Below, piece by piece: positions 8,631-17,650 of a stretch of 64,000 bases of DNA. The translations under genes and the position numbers were made by a program. The first letter of the stretch is position 1, and each line of letters starts with the position of its first letter. The notes under the pieces are model-generated. The model saw nothing but the letters and a program-made list of their open reading frames with translations. It searched no databases and was not told the DNA's origin. The DNA comes from Lactococcus cremoris subsp. cremoris NBRC 100676 (GTDB lineage Bacteria > Bacillota > Bacilli > Lactobacillales > Streptococcaceae), in the NCBI RefSeq assembly GCF_001591705.1, contig NZ_BCVK01000004.1:1-64000 (forward strand). Direction: 5' to 3'.

Positions 8631-8720
8631 GAATAGATTTAAAACTATTGGGCAGTAACTATTATCTATTTAAAAAGAAAAACAGCCTCCAGAAAATGGT
8701 TACTGTTATCTTTTTAACTT

Positions 8721-9575
8721 TTATCCTAAAAAGGCTTTAAAGGCTGCATAAATAAGGAGAACAATCCCTAGGACAATACGATATTTCCCAAAGAAAGTAA
8801 AATCGTGTTTTTTCACATAATCCGTCAAGAACTTAATAGCAATCATTGATACCCCAAAGGCAACCAGACAGGCAACCAGTAAGACGCCAAATTGCTCAAG
8901 ATTTAAAGAGTTTCCATTTTTAAAGAAGTGAAGAATTTTGATAAAACTTGCTCCAAACATGACTGGAATTCCTAGGAAAAAGGTAAATTCTGCAGAAACT
9001 TCACGACTTACTCCAATTAACAAGGCACCCACAATAGTCGCGCCAGAACGTGAAGTTCCCGGAAGCAAAGATAACACTTGGAACAAACCAATATAAAGGG
9101 CCGCACGATATGGCAAGCGGTCAATGTCCATCACGGAAAATTCATGATTCGGTACCCAACGTCGTTCAATAACAATGAAGGCTACCCCATAGATAATTAA
9201 CATAAAGGCAACCGGAACAAAGTGATAAAAATGCTTATCTAACCAATCATTAAGTGGCAATCCAATAATTGCTGCCGGTAAAGCGGCAATCAAAACTTTC
9301 AACCACAAACGCCAAGTTAATTGAATTTCACGTGGTGTCTTTTGTTTGTCAGCGGGATTTAACTTATTAAATGGATTCAACTTATGAAAATATAAAACAA
9401 CGACCGACAAAATCGCTCCCAATTGAATCACAACATCAAACATTTCTTTAAAAGCAGCTGATTGATTAAGCCGAATGAACTCATCAGCGATAATCAAATG
9501 CCCCGTTGAAGAAATAGGTAACCACTCAGTGATCCCTTCAATAATACCTAAAATAATGGCACGAATAAAATCCAT
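8721..9575 (-). CDS. uppP: Undecaprenyl-diphosphatase
   Basis: 284 residues, polytopic membrane protein. It carries both UppP (BacA) signatures: [16 protein letters not shown] near residue 13 and [17 protein letters not shown] near 170. It recycles undecaprenyl pyrophosphate to the monophosphate carrier for peptidoglycan and wall polymer synthesis and gives bacitracin tolerance. Single-gene unit with an AGGAG site. An extended -10 (TGATATACT on the minus strand, near 9648) lies some 70 bases upstream. Confidence 0.96.
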   Translation of the reverse strand: MDFIRAIILGIIEGITEWLPISSTGHLIIADEFIRLNQSAAFKEMFDVVIQLGAILSVVVLYFHKLNPFNKLNPADKQKTPREIQLTWRLWLKVLIAALPAAIIGLPLNDWLDKHFYHFVPVAFMLIIYGVAFIVIERRWVPNHEFSVMDIDRLPYRAALYIGLFQVLSLLPGTSRSGATIVGALLIGVSREVSAEFTFFLGIPVMFGASFIKILHFFKNGNSLNLEQFGVLLVACLVAFGVSMIAIKFLTDYVKKHDFTFFGKYRIVLGIVLLIYAAFKAFLG

Positions 9576-9719
9576 ATTTTGCTCCTAGAAAATTTCAGTA
9601 AAAAGACTGATTTTTATCGACTGACAGAGCAGTCTTACTTTCTAAGTATATCATATAAAGGGGAATGAATAAACTTACAAAAAAACTGATTACTTGTAAC
9701 TAATTTTACATTCTCATCC

Positions 9720-9748
9720 TTGACATCATTCCAAAATTGCGCTAGAAT
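9720..9748 (+). promoter_or_regulatory. Promoter of the lysine riboswitch transcript
   Basis: Perfect TTGACA (9720-9725), 17-base spacer, TAGAAT (9743-9748). The start point falls just before the riboswitch. Confidence 0.85.
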
Positions 9749-9761
9749 TACAACTAACACA

Positions 9762-9935
9762 TCGATAGAGGTCGCAACTGATATGAATCTACGCCGAGTT
9801 GGAGCACAACAAAGACGCGTATTAGAGGGGGAGAAGTTGCCGAAAGAATTTTGACGCTCAGCAAAGTTCTTGGGCTAGTGAGGAAAACTCACTAGACTGT
9901 CGCAAATGGTTAAGAACCATGCGGAGGGCTATTCG
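9762..9935 (+). ncRNA. Lysine riboswitch (L box)
   Basis: The leader carries the L-box landmarks in order: GATAGAGGTCGC, ACTGATATGAA, a GGGGGAGAAGTTGCCGAAAG block, a strong GCTAGTGAGG/CTCACTAG hairpin, GACTGTCGCAAATGG with the TGGTTAAGAACCA hairpin, and closing GCGGAGGGCTATTCG that pairs with the 5' strand. In this class lysine binding favours a downstream terminator. The terminator at 9970 and the permease gene behind it match that arrangement. Confidence 0.93.
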
Positions 9936-9969
9936 TTCAAGAAAATTTTTAAAATTTTGTCGGACCTTT

Positions 9970-10004
9970 AGCAATCTATTCTATCTAGTAGGATTGCTTT
10001 TTTT
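9970..10004 (+). terminator. Riboswitch expression-platform terminator
   Basis: AGCAATC (9970-9976) and GATTGCT (9992-9998) form the stem, followed by a T-run to 10004. It lies between the L box and lysP and should stop transcription when lysine is plentiful. Confidence 0.85.
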
Positions 10005-10096
10005 GTTTTTCTCAGACTTTTCTAAACTAAACAGGAGTGAGGGTAAGTCTGAGTCTAACAAGTCGGTGTAGAATAAATTTTATTAGGGAGAGAATT

Positions 10097-11563
10097 TTGG
10101 AAAATTCTTCAAACTCAACTACTGAGACGCAAGTAAAACGCGGCTTAAAATCACGTCATGTATCCATGATTGCCCTTGGTGGGACAATCGGAACTGGTTT
10201 ATTTCTCACTTCAGGCGATGTCATTCACACGGCAGGACCATTTGGGGCACTGACTGCCTATGTTCTTATCGGAGCAATGGTTTACTTCCTCATGACTTCA
10301 CTCGGCGAAATGGCCACTTATCTACCAACGTCTGGTTCTTTTTCAGACTATGGAACACGTTATGTTGATCCAGCATTTGGTTTTGCTCTAGGTTGGAATT
10401 ATTGGTTAAACTGGGCAATTACAGTAGCAGTTGATTTAACCGCCGTTGCTCTTTGTATCAAATTCTGGTTACCTGATGTTCCAAGTTGGATTTTTTCACT
10501 GATTGCTTTGATTATCGTCTTTTCAATCAATGCCTTATCAGTTAAAACTTTTGGTGAAACAGAGTATTGGTTGTCAGCCATTAAAATTACCGTCGTTGTT
10601 TTATTCTTGATTATTGGCTTCTTATCTATTTTTGGAATTATGGGCGGACATATTGATGTCGCTAAAAATCTTTCAGTTGGTAATCATGGATTTGTCGGAG
10701 GACTTGGTAGCTTCACGACTGGTGGAGGAATTCTTGGTGTTCTCTTAGTTGCTGGTTTCTCTTTCCAAGGAACAGAGCTACTCGGAATTACTGCTGGTGA
10801 AGCCGAAAATCCAGAAAAATCAATTCCCAAAGCCATGAACTCGATTTTCTGGCGTATCCTTGTCTTTTATATTTTATCGATATTTGTAATGGCAGCAATC
10901 ATTCCATTCACAGACCCACATTTGGTCGGTGGTAATTCGGCAGCTCAAAGTCCGTTCACAATTGTATTTGAACGTGTTGGATTTTCTATCGCAGCCTCTA
11001 TCATGAATGCCGTTGTTTTAACATCTGTTGTTTCTGCGGCCAATTCTGGAATGTACGCCTCTACTCGAATGCTTTATTCTTTGGCTAAAGATGGTGGTGC
11101 ACCAAAAATCTTCTCAAAAACTTCTAAAAACGGGATTCCTTTCATCGCCTTGTTGGCAACAACCGCTGTTGCATTGCTCACATTCTTAACTTCAATTTAT
11201 GGGGTCAGCTTCTTTACTTTCCTAGCCTCTGCTTCTGGTTTAACTGGTTTCATTGCTTGGATTGGAATTGCGATTAGCCATTTCCGCTTCCGTCGGGCTT
11301 ATGTTGCTCAAGGAAAAGACGTGAAAAAACTTCCTTATCATGCTAAACTCTTCCCATTTGGTCCGATTTTAGCTCTCATTATGACCGTTTTAGTAACGTT
11401 AGGTCAAGACCCAATGTTATTGTTTGGAAAAACTTGGGTGCAAGGGGTGGTCATGTATGCCGCAATTCCACTCTTCTTTATTCTTTACTTAGGTTATAAA
11501 TTTAAAAACAAAACAAAACTTATTCCACTAAAAGATGTAGATTTAAGTCGTCATAAAGATTAA
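10097..11563 (+). CDS. lysP: Lysine permease
   Basis: Amino-acid permease of the APC/AAT family, 488 residues from a TTG start at 10097, with about 12 transmembrane segments. The family start SRHVSMIALGGTIGTGLFL is at residues 20-38, and GFSFQGTELLGITAGEAENPEKSIP lies mid-protein. The TTG is preceded by AGGGAGAG at the right distance. The reading frame is open up to an ATG at 10037, but that extension is basic, unlike any permease N-terminus, and closer to the riboswitch terminator. The L box upstream identifies the substrate as lysine and predicts repression by it. Confidence 0.93.
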   Translation: MENSSNSTTETQVKRGLKSRHVSMIALGGTIGTGLFLTSGDVIHTAGPFGALTAYVLIGAMVYFLMTSLGEMATYLPTSGSFSDYGTRYVDPAFGFALGWNYWLNWAITVAVDLTAVALCIKFWLPDVPSWIFSLIALIIVFSINALSVKTFGETEYWLSAIKITVVVLFLIIGFLSIFGIMGGHIDVAKNLSVGNHGFVGGLGSFTTGGGILGVLLVAGFSFQGTELLGITAGEAENPEKSIPKAMNSIFWRILVFYILSIFVMAAIIPFTDPHLVGGNSAAQSPFTIVFERVGFSIAASIMNAVVLTSVVSAANSGMYASTRMLYSLAKDGGAPKIFSKTSKNGIPFIALLATTAVALLTFLTSIYGVSFFTFLASASGLTGFIAWIGIAISHFRFRRAYVAQGKDVKKLPYHAKLFPFGPILALIMTVLVTLGQDPMLLFGKTWVQGVVMYAAIPLFFILYLGYKFKNKTKLIPLKDVDLSRHKD

Positions 11564-11567
11564 AAAA

Positions 11568-11586
11568 AGTCGCTCAATGAGCGGCT
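11568..11586. terminator. Bidirectional terminator lysP/dnaX
   Basis: AGTCGCTC and GAGCGGCT pair around AAT with A-run and T-run on either side. It serves the converging lysP and dnaX transcripts. Confidence 0.88.
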
Positions 11587-11596
11587 TTTTTATTTA

Positions 11597-13258
11597 TTAA
11601 TCATTAATTTCAACAACTTTCTCACCAAAAAGCTCTTTAGCTAATGTAACTGTTTCATCTATTTTTTCGTCTTCTTGCTCTTCATCTTCTTGGGGGCTCT
11701 CTGATTTTAGATTAGACACATATTCTGCTCGAACTTCTTGCCAATCTTGTTCAGCAAGCGAAATTATTTCTGGAGCAAAACCAATAATCGAACTTAAGAG
11801 ATTACCACAAAAATTTTGCAACTCTTCGTTTTCACTGACTCTTTTTGCAAGATTTTCATGAGGAAAGGTCACAACAACAAAGTTCTCTGAGGCAGCGACT
11901 GGAGAGGTATTATTAAGTAAAGCTCGGTCTGCCGGTTTAGTCACCGAGGCAACAAGTTCAGGCCAAGCGCTTAATGCAGCCTTTCTAGCCTCATTTGTTG
12001 CTTCAGCCAGAGCTTTATAAATTAAATCTTTATTAATCTGTCGTTTTTTAGGCGCTACCGCTTTTGGACGTTCTCTAACTTCTCGTGTTAAAGGATTATT
12101 TTGAGAATCTGAACTTTCTTGAACTTGACCTGTTGAAATCTGAGCTTTCAACTGATTGATTTCTGCTTTTAGGGCAGCAATTTCAGCACCTATTTCATTA
12201 GGAACTTCTGCTTGCGAAGCTGTCAGCAAATGTGTTTGACCCACTTCGGCCAAACGCATAGTCATGACATCTGCCGCAATCTTCGTTTGTGTTGTTTCCT
12301 TTATCGTTTTCAAGCTCTCAATCGCAATATCTATCCAAGAAAAAATTTGATTGCGTTCATATTGAGCATTCTTATCCAAAAGCAAATCGCGAAGATAGGC
12401 AAGTAAATCTTCTGTAAAACGAAGCATATTTTTACCTTCGGCAAAAATCTTATCCAGTTCTGTCAGCGCTTTTTCTTCGTCATTTTCAAAAAGTGCTGAG
12501 ACATAACTCACTAAAGCATCCGCCGCAATTGAGCCTGTGACAAGCAAGGCGTCTTCTTCTTCCAATTTTCCTGCTGAAAAAGATAAGGCTTGGTCTAGCA
12601 AGGACAAAGCATCTCGCATCCCGCCCTCAGCTGCTTTAGCAATCACATCAAGGGCTTTATCTTCAAATTCAACCCCTTCGTCCCCAAGAATTTTTCCTAA
12701 ATAAGTCCGAATATCGGCCGTCGTGATTGATTTAAAGGCAAAGCGTTGAACTCTTGAGATGATGGTTGCTGGAATTTTTTGCAATTCAGTCGTAGCCAAA
12801 ACGAAAACCACATTTTCTGTAGGTTCTTCAAGGGTTTTCAAAAGTGCATTAAAGGCGCCTGTCGAAAGCATATGCACTTCATCAATGATATAAACTTTAT
12901 AAGTTGCTTGACTTGCCGCATAAGTTGACTTGTCGCGAATTTCACGAATTTCATCCACCCCATTATTTGAAGCAGCATCAAGTTCAATAACATCATCTAA
13001 GCTTCCTTTTGTGATTGAATCACAAATAAAACAATTATTACAAGGTTCTCCATCCACTTGATTAGGGCAGTTAATTGCCTTGGCAAAAATTTTAGCTGCA
13101 GAGGTTTTCCCTGTTCCTCTTGGACCAGAAAAAAGATAAGCATGTGAAATTTGATGATTGACAATCGCATTTTTAAGCGTCGTCGCTACAACTTCTTGTC
13201 CCACCATTTCATCAAATCTCTGACTTCGATATTTTCTATATAATGCTTGATATGCCAT
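11597..13258 (-). CDS. dnaX: DNA polymerase III gamma/tau subunit
   Basis: 553 residues. The clamp-loader AAA+ domain carries Walker A GPRGTGKTS (about 45-53), a four-cysteine zinc module (CPNQVDGEPCNNCFIC), the DEVHM box and sensor ATTELQKIPATIISR. A charged linker and a C-terminal acidic tail follow. It loads the sliding clamp and couples polymerases at the fork. Start has GGAAGAG upstream. It is the last gene of a group with an APH-like gene and the free-methionine-sulfoxide reductase. Confidence 0.96.
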   Translation of the reverse strand: MAYQALYRKYRSQRFDEMVGQEVVATTLKNAIVNHQISHAYLFSGPRGTGKTSAAKIFAKAINCPNQVDGEPCNNCFICDSITKGSLDDVIELDAASNNGVDEIREIRDKSTYAASQATYKVYIIDEVHMLSTGAFNALLKTLEEPTENVVFVLATTELQKIPATIISRVQRFAFKSITTADIRTYLGKILGDEGVEFEDKALDVIAKAAEGGMRDALSLLDQALSFSAGKLEEEDALLVTGSIAADALVSYVSALFENDEEKALTELDKIFAEGKNMLRFTEDLLAYLRDLLLDKNAQYERNQIFSWIDIAIESLKTIKETTQTKIAADVMTMRLAEVGQTHLLTASQAEVPNEIGAEIAALKAEINQLKAQISTGQVQESSDSQNNPLTREVRERPKAVAPKKRQINKDLIYKALAEATNEARKAALSAWPELVASVTKPADRALLNNTSPVAASENFVVVTFPHENLAKRVSENEELQNFCGNLLSSIIGFAPEIISLAEQDWQEVRAEYVSNLKSESPQEDEEQEDEKIDETVTLAKELFGEKVVEIND

Positions 13259-13303
13259 TTTTCTCTTCCAATTTTTTACTTACTATTCTTTTTAAATCGC
13301 CGT

Positions 13304-13945
13304 TTAGTACAAATCTTGTCCGAGGCTATAATTTAAATCTTTCAAAATTTCTGTCGAGGCATCACGAGATTGAATCAATTCATCAATATCTTGTGACTGA
13401 TAGTTTCTTAACGCCTGTCTGAGTGCAAACATTCTCGCTCTATCAATCGTTGCTTGATCTGCTTCAGCAGATGCAAAAAATATTTTACGACTTTTTTCGT
13501 CAAAAATTGTCCAGGCAATCGCCAAATCATATGCTGGATCACCACTAACAGCTTTGTCAGTAATTTTTACATTAACTAATTTTCCGTCAGAAACAATTAA
13601 ATTTTGCGGAATCAATTCGCCTAAAACCCAGACGGGCGCTTTTGTCCATTTTGTTTTTGCAGCAAAATCGAACTTTTCTTGCAATAAATCGGCAGGGACT
13701 ACTTTTTGATAAAGTTTCAAAAGCTCTATCATTTCTGCTTCAAAGAAAATCAAGTCAGAACCAGCAAAAGCATTTCCAAAATTAGGTACTCCCGCCTCTT
13801 TTGTTGGTAGATGATGCAATTGATACAAAAAACTTCCTAATTCTTGTGCAAATTCACGAGAATCACCAATGTTATCTGGATTTACAGAAAATCCTTTTTT
13901 TCCATCAAAGCGGTCAGCAATAAACTTTTTAACTATTTCACTCAT
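13304..13945 (-). CDS. Degenerate APH-like protein, C-lobe only
   Basis: 213 residues. Residues 105-145 (VWVLGELIPQNLIV, then ITD, then GDPAYDLAIAW) line up with the catalytic region of aminoglycoside/choline phosphotransferases, where HGDxxxxN, the metal Asp and GDPAxDLA are expected. The catalytic HGD reads LGE here (108-110), so the base is Glu rather than Asp and the His is gone; N115 and D130 remain. The nucleotide-binding N-lobe (about 100 residues) is missing. Kinase activity is therefore doubtful. It lies 45 bases upstream of dnaX and 31 downstream of the reductase gene, in one transcription unit. An internal TGTCAGTAA repeat lies near 13555. Confidence 0.6.
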   Translation of the reverse strand: MSEIVKKFIADRFDGKKGFSVNPDNIGDSREFAQELGSFLYQLHHLPTKEAGVPNFGNAFAGSDLIFFEAEMIELLKLYQKVVPADLLQEKFDFAAKTKWTKAPVWVLGELIPQNLIVSDGKLVNVKITDKAVSGDPAYDLAIAWTIFDEKSRKIFFASAEADQATIDRARMFALRQALRNYQSQDIDELIQSRDASTEILKDLNYSLGQDLY

Positions 13946-13976
13946 TTTTCTCTCCGATATTCTTCAAATTTTTGAC

Positions 13977-14465
13977 TTAACCTACTTCGAAAAATTTAAA
14001 ATCGGTCATGTCACATAAAATACTAGCAAATTCTTCAAGGTATTTTTGGTCAATTTCATCATAAAAACCAACCTCAGAGCTGTCCAAATCAAGAACTCCC
14101 ACCAAGTTGCCATCTTTAACCATTGGTACCACAATTTCAGACATCGCACGTCCGTCACAGGAAATATAATTTTTGTGTTTTTTTACATCTTCAACAATCA
14201 TTGTTTGACGAGTTTGAGCTGCTTCTCCACAAACTCCTTTACCCATCACAATTTCAACACAAGAAACTGAACCTTGAAAGGGTCCTAAAATTAGTTTATC
14301 CCCATTATATAGATAAAAACCAGTGTAGACTTGCTCAGGCAAGAAGCTCCAAAGCAAACTACTTGCATTTGCTAAATTCGAGAGTGTATAATTTTGTTCA
14401 CTCAACAGTGCTTTTAGTTGCAAATTAAGCAACTCATAACCTTCGATTTTTTCTTGTTTATTCAT
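13977..14465 (-). CDS. Free methionine-(R)-sulfoxide reductase, GAF domain
   Basis: 162 residues, a single GAF domain of the YebR/fRMsr family, which reduces free methionine-R-sulfoxide. The family cysteines are present in SVSCVEIVMGKGVCGEAA and YISCDGRAMSEIVVP, and GVLDLDSSE closes the pocket. An in-frame TTG at 14480 precedes, but ATG at 14465 has GAGGAG at good spacing and is chosen. It protects the methionine pool from oxidation. It is first in a co-directional set with the APH-like gene and dnaX. Confidence 0.85.
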   Translation of the reverse strand: MNKQEKIEGYELLNLQLKALLSEQNYTLSNLANASSLLWSFLPEQVYTGFYLYNGDKLILGPFQGSVSCVEIVMGKGVCGEAAQTRQTMIVEDVKKHKNYISCDGRAMSEIVVPMVKDGNLVGVLDLDSSEVGFYDEIDQKYLEEFASILCDMTDFKFFEVG

Positions 14466-14548
14466 CTTGTTGCTCCTCAAAAATAATATAACTCATTATA
14501 TCATTTTTTAAAGGCAAATTTTAGATTAGTTTTGATATAATAAAAACC

Positions 14549-14821
14549 ATGAATAAACTAGAAGAACTTCGAAACAATATTGATCAAGTGGACCAAGAAA
14601 TCGTTCGACTTCTTGAAAAACGTATGACAATTGTTCAAGAAATTAGCCAAGAAAAACAAAAGCAAGAAATTACTATTTTAGATGCTTCACGCGAACAAGC
14701 CGTTTTGGATTTAGCGCGAAAAAATACTGAAAATCCTGCTTATCAAGAAACAATTATTAATACATATAAAGATATAATGAAAAATTCTCGTCTCTATCAA
14801 AAAGAAAAACGAGAAAAATAA
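14549..14821 (+). CDS. Chorismate mutase, AroQ class
   Basis: 90 residues, a monofunctional AroQ-type chorismate mutase (chorismate to prephenate, for Phe and Tyr). The three-helix fold is recognisable by LRNNIDQVDQEIVRLLEKR (about 6-24), a basic KQKQ segment, and the C-terminal ARKNTENPAYQETIINTYKDIM. Active-site Arg8 and Arg24 equivalents are visible. No ribosome site exists: TGATATAAT ends seven bases before the ATG, so the mRNA is probably leaderless. It stands alone, diverging from the reductase group. Confidence 0.88.
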   Translation: MNKLEELRNNIDQVDQEIVRLLEKRMTIVQEISQEKQKQEITILDASREQAVLDLARKNTENPAYQETIINTYKDIMKNSRLYQKEKREK

Positions 14822-14858
14822 AAAGTTACTGACAAAAATTCGTCAGTAATTTTTTTAT
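14822..14858. terminator. Bidirectional terminator with TTACTGAC arms
   Basis: AAAGTTACTGAC and GTCAGTAATTTTTTT form the stem between the converging chorismate mutase and the 149-residue gene. One arm is a TTACTGACA repeat copy. Confidence 0.85.
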
Positions 14859-15304
14859 AATTTAAATTGTCCAGCTAAACTGTCTCGCAACATCATATAT
14901 TCTAATTGTGGTAAATCAAGTAAAATCAATTTACTATTTTCTAAAAGGCCCTGTTCTTTCAAAGCATTTAAAAATCCCTTGATTTCAGTCGTTCCTAAAT
15001 AAAGACACTCAACCAAAACAATGTGTTTTTCCTTAGTCATTTGACCAATAAAGTGAGCAAAGTCTTCTGTCGTTAAAGCACGGTCAATATCTGAGCGCCC
15101 AACTACCACTAAATCTTCATCTTTATCCTTAACTATTGCAGCCAATTCTTTAAAAACTCCTGAATCGACCTTTGAATCATCTTTAGTTTCTGCTTCAATC
15201 GACTCCTCAATTTCCGCATATGCCCCTCGGTCAATCATTGCAACTGTAGCAATTTCACCATATTTCAAAGTAGTCAGTGAATCTTTCAAATTATTAAGTT
15301 CCAT
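14855..15304 (-). CDS. Hypothetical protein, 149 residues
   Basis: I do not recognise the family. The protein is soluble and acidic with no cysteine-rich or nucleotide-binding motif. An N-terminal part (MELNNLKDSLTTLKYGEIATVAMIDRGAYAEIEE) is followed by an acidic stretch (AETKDDSKVDSG). An alpha/beta-looking C-terminal half follows (DLVVVGRSDIDRALTTEDFA, HIVLVECLYLGTTEIKGFLNAL, LILLDLPQLEYMMLRDSL), suggesting a Rossmann-like or Asp/Glu-rich regulatory fold. AGGAAAAT precedes the ATG. It is a single-gene unit and codon use is like its neighbours. Confidence 0.7.
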   Translation of the reverse strand: MELNNLKDSLTTLKYGEIATVAMIDRGAYAEIEESIEAETKDDSKVDSGVFKELAAIVKDKDEDLVVVGRSDIDRALTTEDFAHFIGQMTKEKHIVLVECLYLGTTEIKGFLNALKEQGLLENSKLILLDLPQLEYMMLRDSLAGQFKL

Positions 15305-15483
15305 ATTTTCCTATGCAAACCTACTTTTTATCAAAAGTATTAGGATTCGCTTCCTTTCTCCTTTTAAATTCATAAAACCTATCTCAAGTTTACACTGACT
15401 TTGTGAAATTTTCAAAAAATCTGGCTCTTTTTGTAACTTCAAACCTGATGTAAAGTTTTATCAATAAAAAATAAGGGCCATTT

Positions 15484-15491
15484 GCTATAAT
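15484..15491 (+). promoter_or_regulatory. Extended -10 promoter of the 66-residue gene
   Basis: TGCTATAAT lies about 30 bases upstream of the start at 15522, followed by an AAAGGA ribosome site. Confidence 0.7.
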
Positions 15492-15521
15492 AAAACTATA
15501 ACAAAGAAAGGACTTTTTATT

Positions 15522-15722
15522 ATGAAATTTAAATTTAAAGGAATCAATTACTACGAGGACTCTGAAAACAATTATGTCGGCGCAGTAAACACTTGCTCAA
15601 TCGTTAAAGAATTCGCTGATTTTCAAGCAGCAATTGATTACGTTGCAGACCACAAAGGATTTTTAATTGCTGAAGACGGAAAAACTGCTTTCAACGTCTT
15701 GATAATTACTGAAATTGATTAA
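15522..15722 (+). CDS. Small conserved protein, paralogue of 44552-44755
   Basis: 66 residues of unknown function. It shares MKF-FKG at the start, NYVG, AI-YV--H-GF and EDGK-AF-V--I with the 67-residue protein at 44552-44755, so the two are paralogues. No membrane segment or known motif; a single cysteine (NTCS) occurs here and not in the paralogue. It is monocistronic, with its own promoter and terminator, next to glnA but convergent with it. The paralogue sits in front of a universal stress gene, so a stress or small regulatory role is conceivable. Confidence 0.75.
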   Translation: MKFKFKGINYYEDSENNYVGAVNTCSIVKEFADFQAAIDYVADHKGFLIAEDGKTAFNVLIITEID

Positions 15723-15737
15723 AAAATTGAATGAAAT

Positions 15738-15768
15738 AAAAACACTGACAGACATTGTCAGTGTTTTT
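15738..15768. terminator. Bidirectional terminator
   Basis: AAAAACACTGACA and TGTCAGTGTTTTT form a 13-bp perfect stem around a 5-base loop, between the small gene and glnA. Confidence 0.92.
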
Positions 15769-15782
15769 TATATATTTATATA

Positions 15783-17123
15783 TTAGTAAAGTTCTAAGTA
15801 ATTATCAATTTCCCATTGTGATACAAATTGTGCATAGCTTGCCCATTCGATACGCTTCGCCTCAACAAAGTTAACCAAAACGTGTTCGCCAAGTGCTTCC
15901 GTTACGATTGTGTCTTCGCGCAAAGCCTTAACCGCATTGTGTAAAGTAGAAGGCAAATCTGTAATTCCATGTGCTTTGCGTTCTTCTTCAGTCATCACAT
16001 AGATGTTTGATTCAATTGCTTCTGGTGCTTCCAATTTATTTTCAACACCGTCAAGACCTGCTGCCAAAAGAACAGCCAAAGCAAGATATGGATTTGCTGT
16101 TGGGTCAACGGCACGAAGTTCTACACGAGTTGACAAACCACGTGAAGCAGGAACGCGAATCAAAGGCGATCTGTTACGTCCAGCCCAAGCAACATAAACT
16201 GGGGCTTCATAACCAGGAACCAAACGTTTGTATGAGTTAACAGTTGGGTTTGTGATGGCTGTAAAGTTATAAGCATGTTTCAAAAGTCCGGCGATAAAGC
16301 TATGAGCAACATCTGAAAGTCCCATATCTCCAGCTGGATCAGCAAAAGCATTGGCACCATCTTCAGTAAATAAAGACATGTTACAGTGCATTCCAGAACC
16401 ATTGATCCCATGAACTGGTTTTGCCATGAACGTTGCATGTAAACCATGTTTACGCGCAATTGTTTTAACAACAAGTTTAAAGATTTGAATATTATCACAC
16501 GCTTTTAAAGCATTAGTGTATTTAAAGTCAATTTCATGTTGACCGATAGCTACCTCATGGTGAGAAGCTTCCACTTCAAATCCAAGGTCTGTCAATACAT
16601 TAACGATTTCACGTCTTGTATTTCCTGCAAGGTCTGTTGGGGCAAGGTCAAAATATCCACCTTTGTCATTTACTTCAAGTGTTGGTTCGTAATTTTCATT
16701 AAGTTTGAAAAGGAAGAACTCAGGCTCAGGCCCAAGGTTAAAGTTCTTAAAACCTAATTTCTCCATTGATTTGAGGTTACGTTTCAAGACACCACGTGGG
16801 TCACCAGCGAAAGGTTCACCTTCCGGAGTGTAAACATCACAAATTACACCTGCGACTTTACCATACTCGTCACCCCAAGGAAAAACAATCCAAGTGTCAA
16901 GGTCTGGATAAAGATACATGTCTGATTCATTGATACGAACGAATCCTTCAATTGACGAACCATCAAACATCATTTTGTTTTCAAATAATTTGTCCAATTG
17001 TTCATCTGTTGCTGGAACTTCAACGTTTTTAAGTGTTCCAAGAATGTCTGTAAACATCAAACGCAAGAATTTGATATCCTTTTCTTTGACGTCGCGACGA
17101 ATGTCTGCTGCTGTGATTGTCAT
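15783..17123 (-). CDS. glnA: Glutamine synthetase, type I
   Basis: 446 residues. Joins ammonia to glutamate using ATP. Beta-grasp N-domain contains [11 protein letters not shown]-type sequence ([14 protein letters not shown] at about 50-63). The catalytic core shows [34 protein letters not shown] and the [10 protein letters not shown] region. The length fits the low-GC Gram-positive GSI-alpha type, which is feedback-controlled by glutamine and binds GlnR rather than being adenylylated. It lies directly behind glnR in one operon with a 61-bp gap. Confidence 0.97.
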   Translation of the reverse strand: MTITAADIRRDVKEKDIKFLRLMFTDILGTLKNVEVPATDEQLDKLFENKMMFDGSSIEGFVRINESDMYLYPDLDTWIVFPWGDEYGKVAGVICDVYTPEGEPFAGDPRGVLKRNLKSMEKLGFKNFNLGPEPEFFLFKLNENYEPTLEVNDKGGYFDLAPTDLAGNTRREIVNVLTDLGFEVEASHHEVAIGQHEIDFKYTNALKACDNIQIFKLVVKTIARKHGLHATFMAKPVHGINGSGMHCNMSLFTEDGANAFADPAGDMGLSDVAHSFIAGLLKHAYNFTAITNPTVNSYKRLVPGYEAPVYVAWAGRNRSPLIRVPASRGLSTRVELRAVDPTANPYLALAVLLAAGLDGVENKLEAPEAIESNIYVMTEEERKAHGITDLPSTLHNAVKALREDTIVTEALGEHVLVNFVEAKRIEWASYAQFVSQWEIDNYLELY

Positions 17124-17161
17124 GCTTTACTCTCCTAGTTAAATTTTCGCTGTAAACTTGC

Positions 17162-17178
17162 TTGACAAATTATGTCAA
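17162..17178. promoter_or_regulatory. Inverted repeat between glnR and glnA
   Basis: TTGACA and TGTCAA are separated by 5 bases. It lies 39-55 bases upstream of the glnA start. The half-site order is opposite to a GlnR box, so it may simply be a weak hairpin or secondary promoter element. Confidence 0.35.
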
Positions 17179-17184
17179 CCAAAT

Positions 17185-17550
17185 TTACATCCGCGGTTGG
17201 GTAAAATGAGTGGGATTAGGAGTCCCGAATCTCCCTTGTTGGGCAAATTCGCGTTCAAGTGCATGGTGGACTTCTCCGATAGATAAAGTTTGAGCTTTTT
17301 TAGCATCCCTTTTTGCATAAATTTCCTTGATATCCGCAATATTATTGCCTTCTTGCAGTAAATCAGCAATATCAAAAAGGGCATCTATGTCATTGAGCGA
17401 ATACATGCGACGATTACCGTCACTTCGCTCTGGGAAAATAAGCTCTTGCTCTTCGTAGTAACGAATCTGCCTTGCGCTTAAGTCAGTGAGTTTCATGACA
17501 GTTCCTATTGGAAGTACCGCCATAGAGCGTCTTAATTCACGTTCTTTCAC
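17185..17550 (-). CDS. glnR: Nitrogen regulator GlnR
   Basis: 121 residues, MerR-family. The winged helix-turn-helix holds GTVMKLTDLSARQIRYYEEQELIFPERSDGNRRMYSLNDID (about 17-57), followed by the GlnR-specific C-terminal tail that senses glutamine synthetase. It represses glnRA and other nitrogen genes when nitrogen is ample. GTG at 17550 is chosen because GGAGG lies eight bases upstream; the TTG one codon earlier is an alternative. The operator at 17610 indicates autoregulation. Confidence 0.94.
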   Translation of the reverse strand: MKERELRRSMAVLPIGTVMKLTDLSARQIRYYEEQELIFPERSDGNRRMYSLNDIDALFDIADLLQEGNNIADIKEIYAKRDAKKAQTLSIGEVHHALEREFAQQGRFGTPNPTHFTQPRM

Positions 17551-17573
17551 CAAATCTCGCCTCCATAGGTATC

Positions 17574-17602
17574 ATTATAGACCTTGTCTTTCGCAAAGTC
17601 AA
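17574..17602 (-). promoter_or_regulatory. glnRA promoter
   Basis: TTGACT (17597-17602), 17-base spacer, TATAAT (17574-17579) on the minus strand. Confidence 0.85.
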
Positions 17603-17609
17603 GCTTCAA

Positions 17610-17626
17610 TGTGAGATTTTCTCACA
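17610..17626 (-). promoter_or_regulatory. GlnR operator
   Basis: TGTGAGATTTTCTCACA is a perfect inverted repeat fitting the GlnR/TnrA box TGTNA-N7-TNACA. It ends eight bases upstream of the -35 of glnRA. Confidence 0.9.
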
Positions 17627-17650
17627 TCAGTTCTTTTTATTTGAAATTTA

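Noticed and set aside
17162-17178. Second GlnR box in front of glnA
   Set aside because: The arms are TTGACA/TGTCAA, not TGTNA/TNACA.
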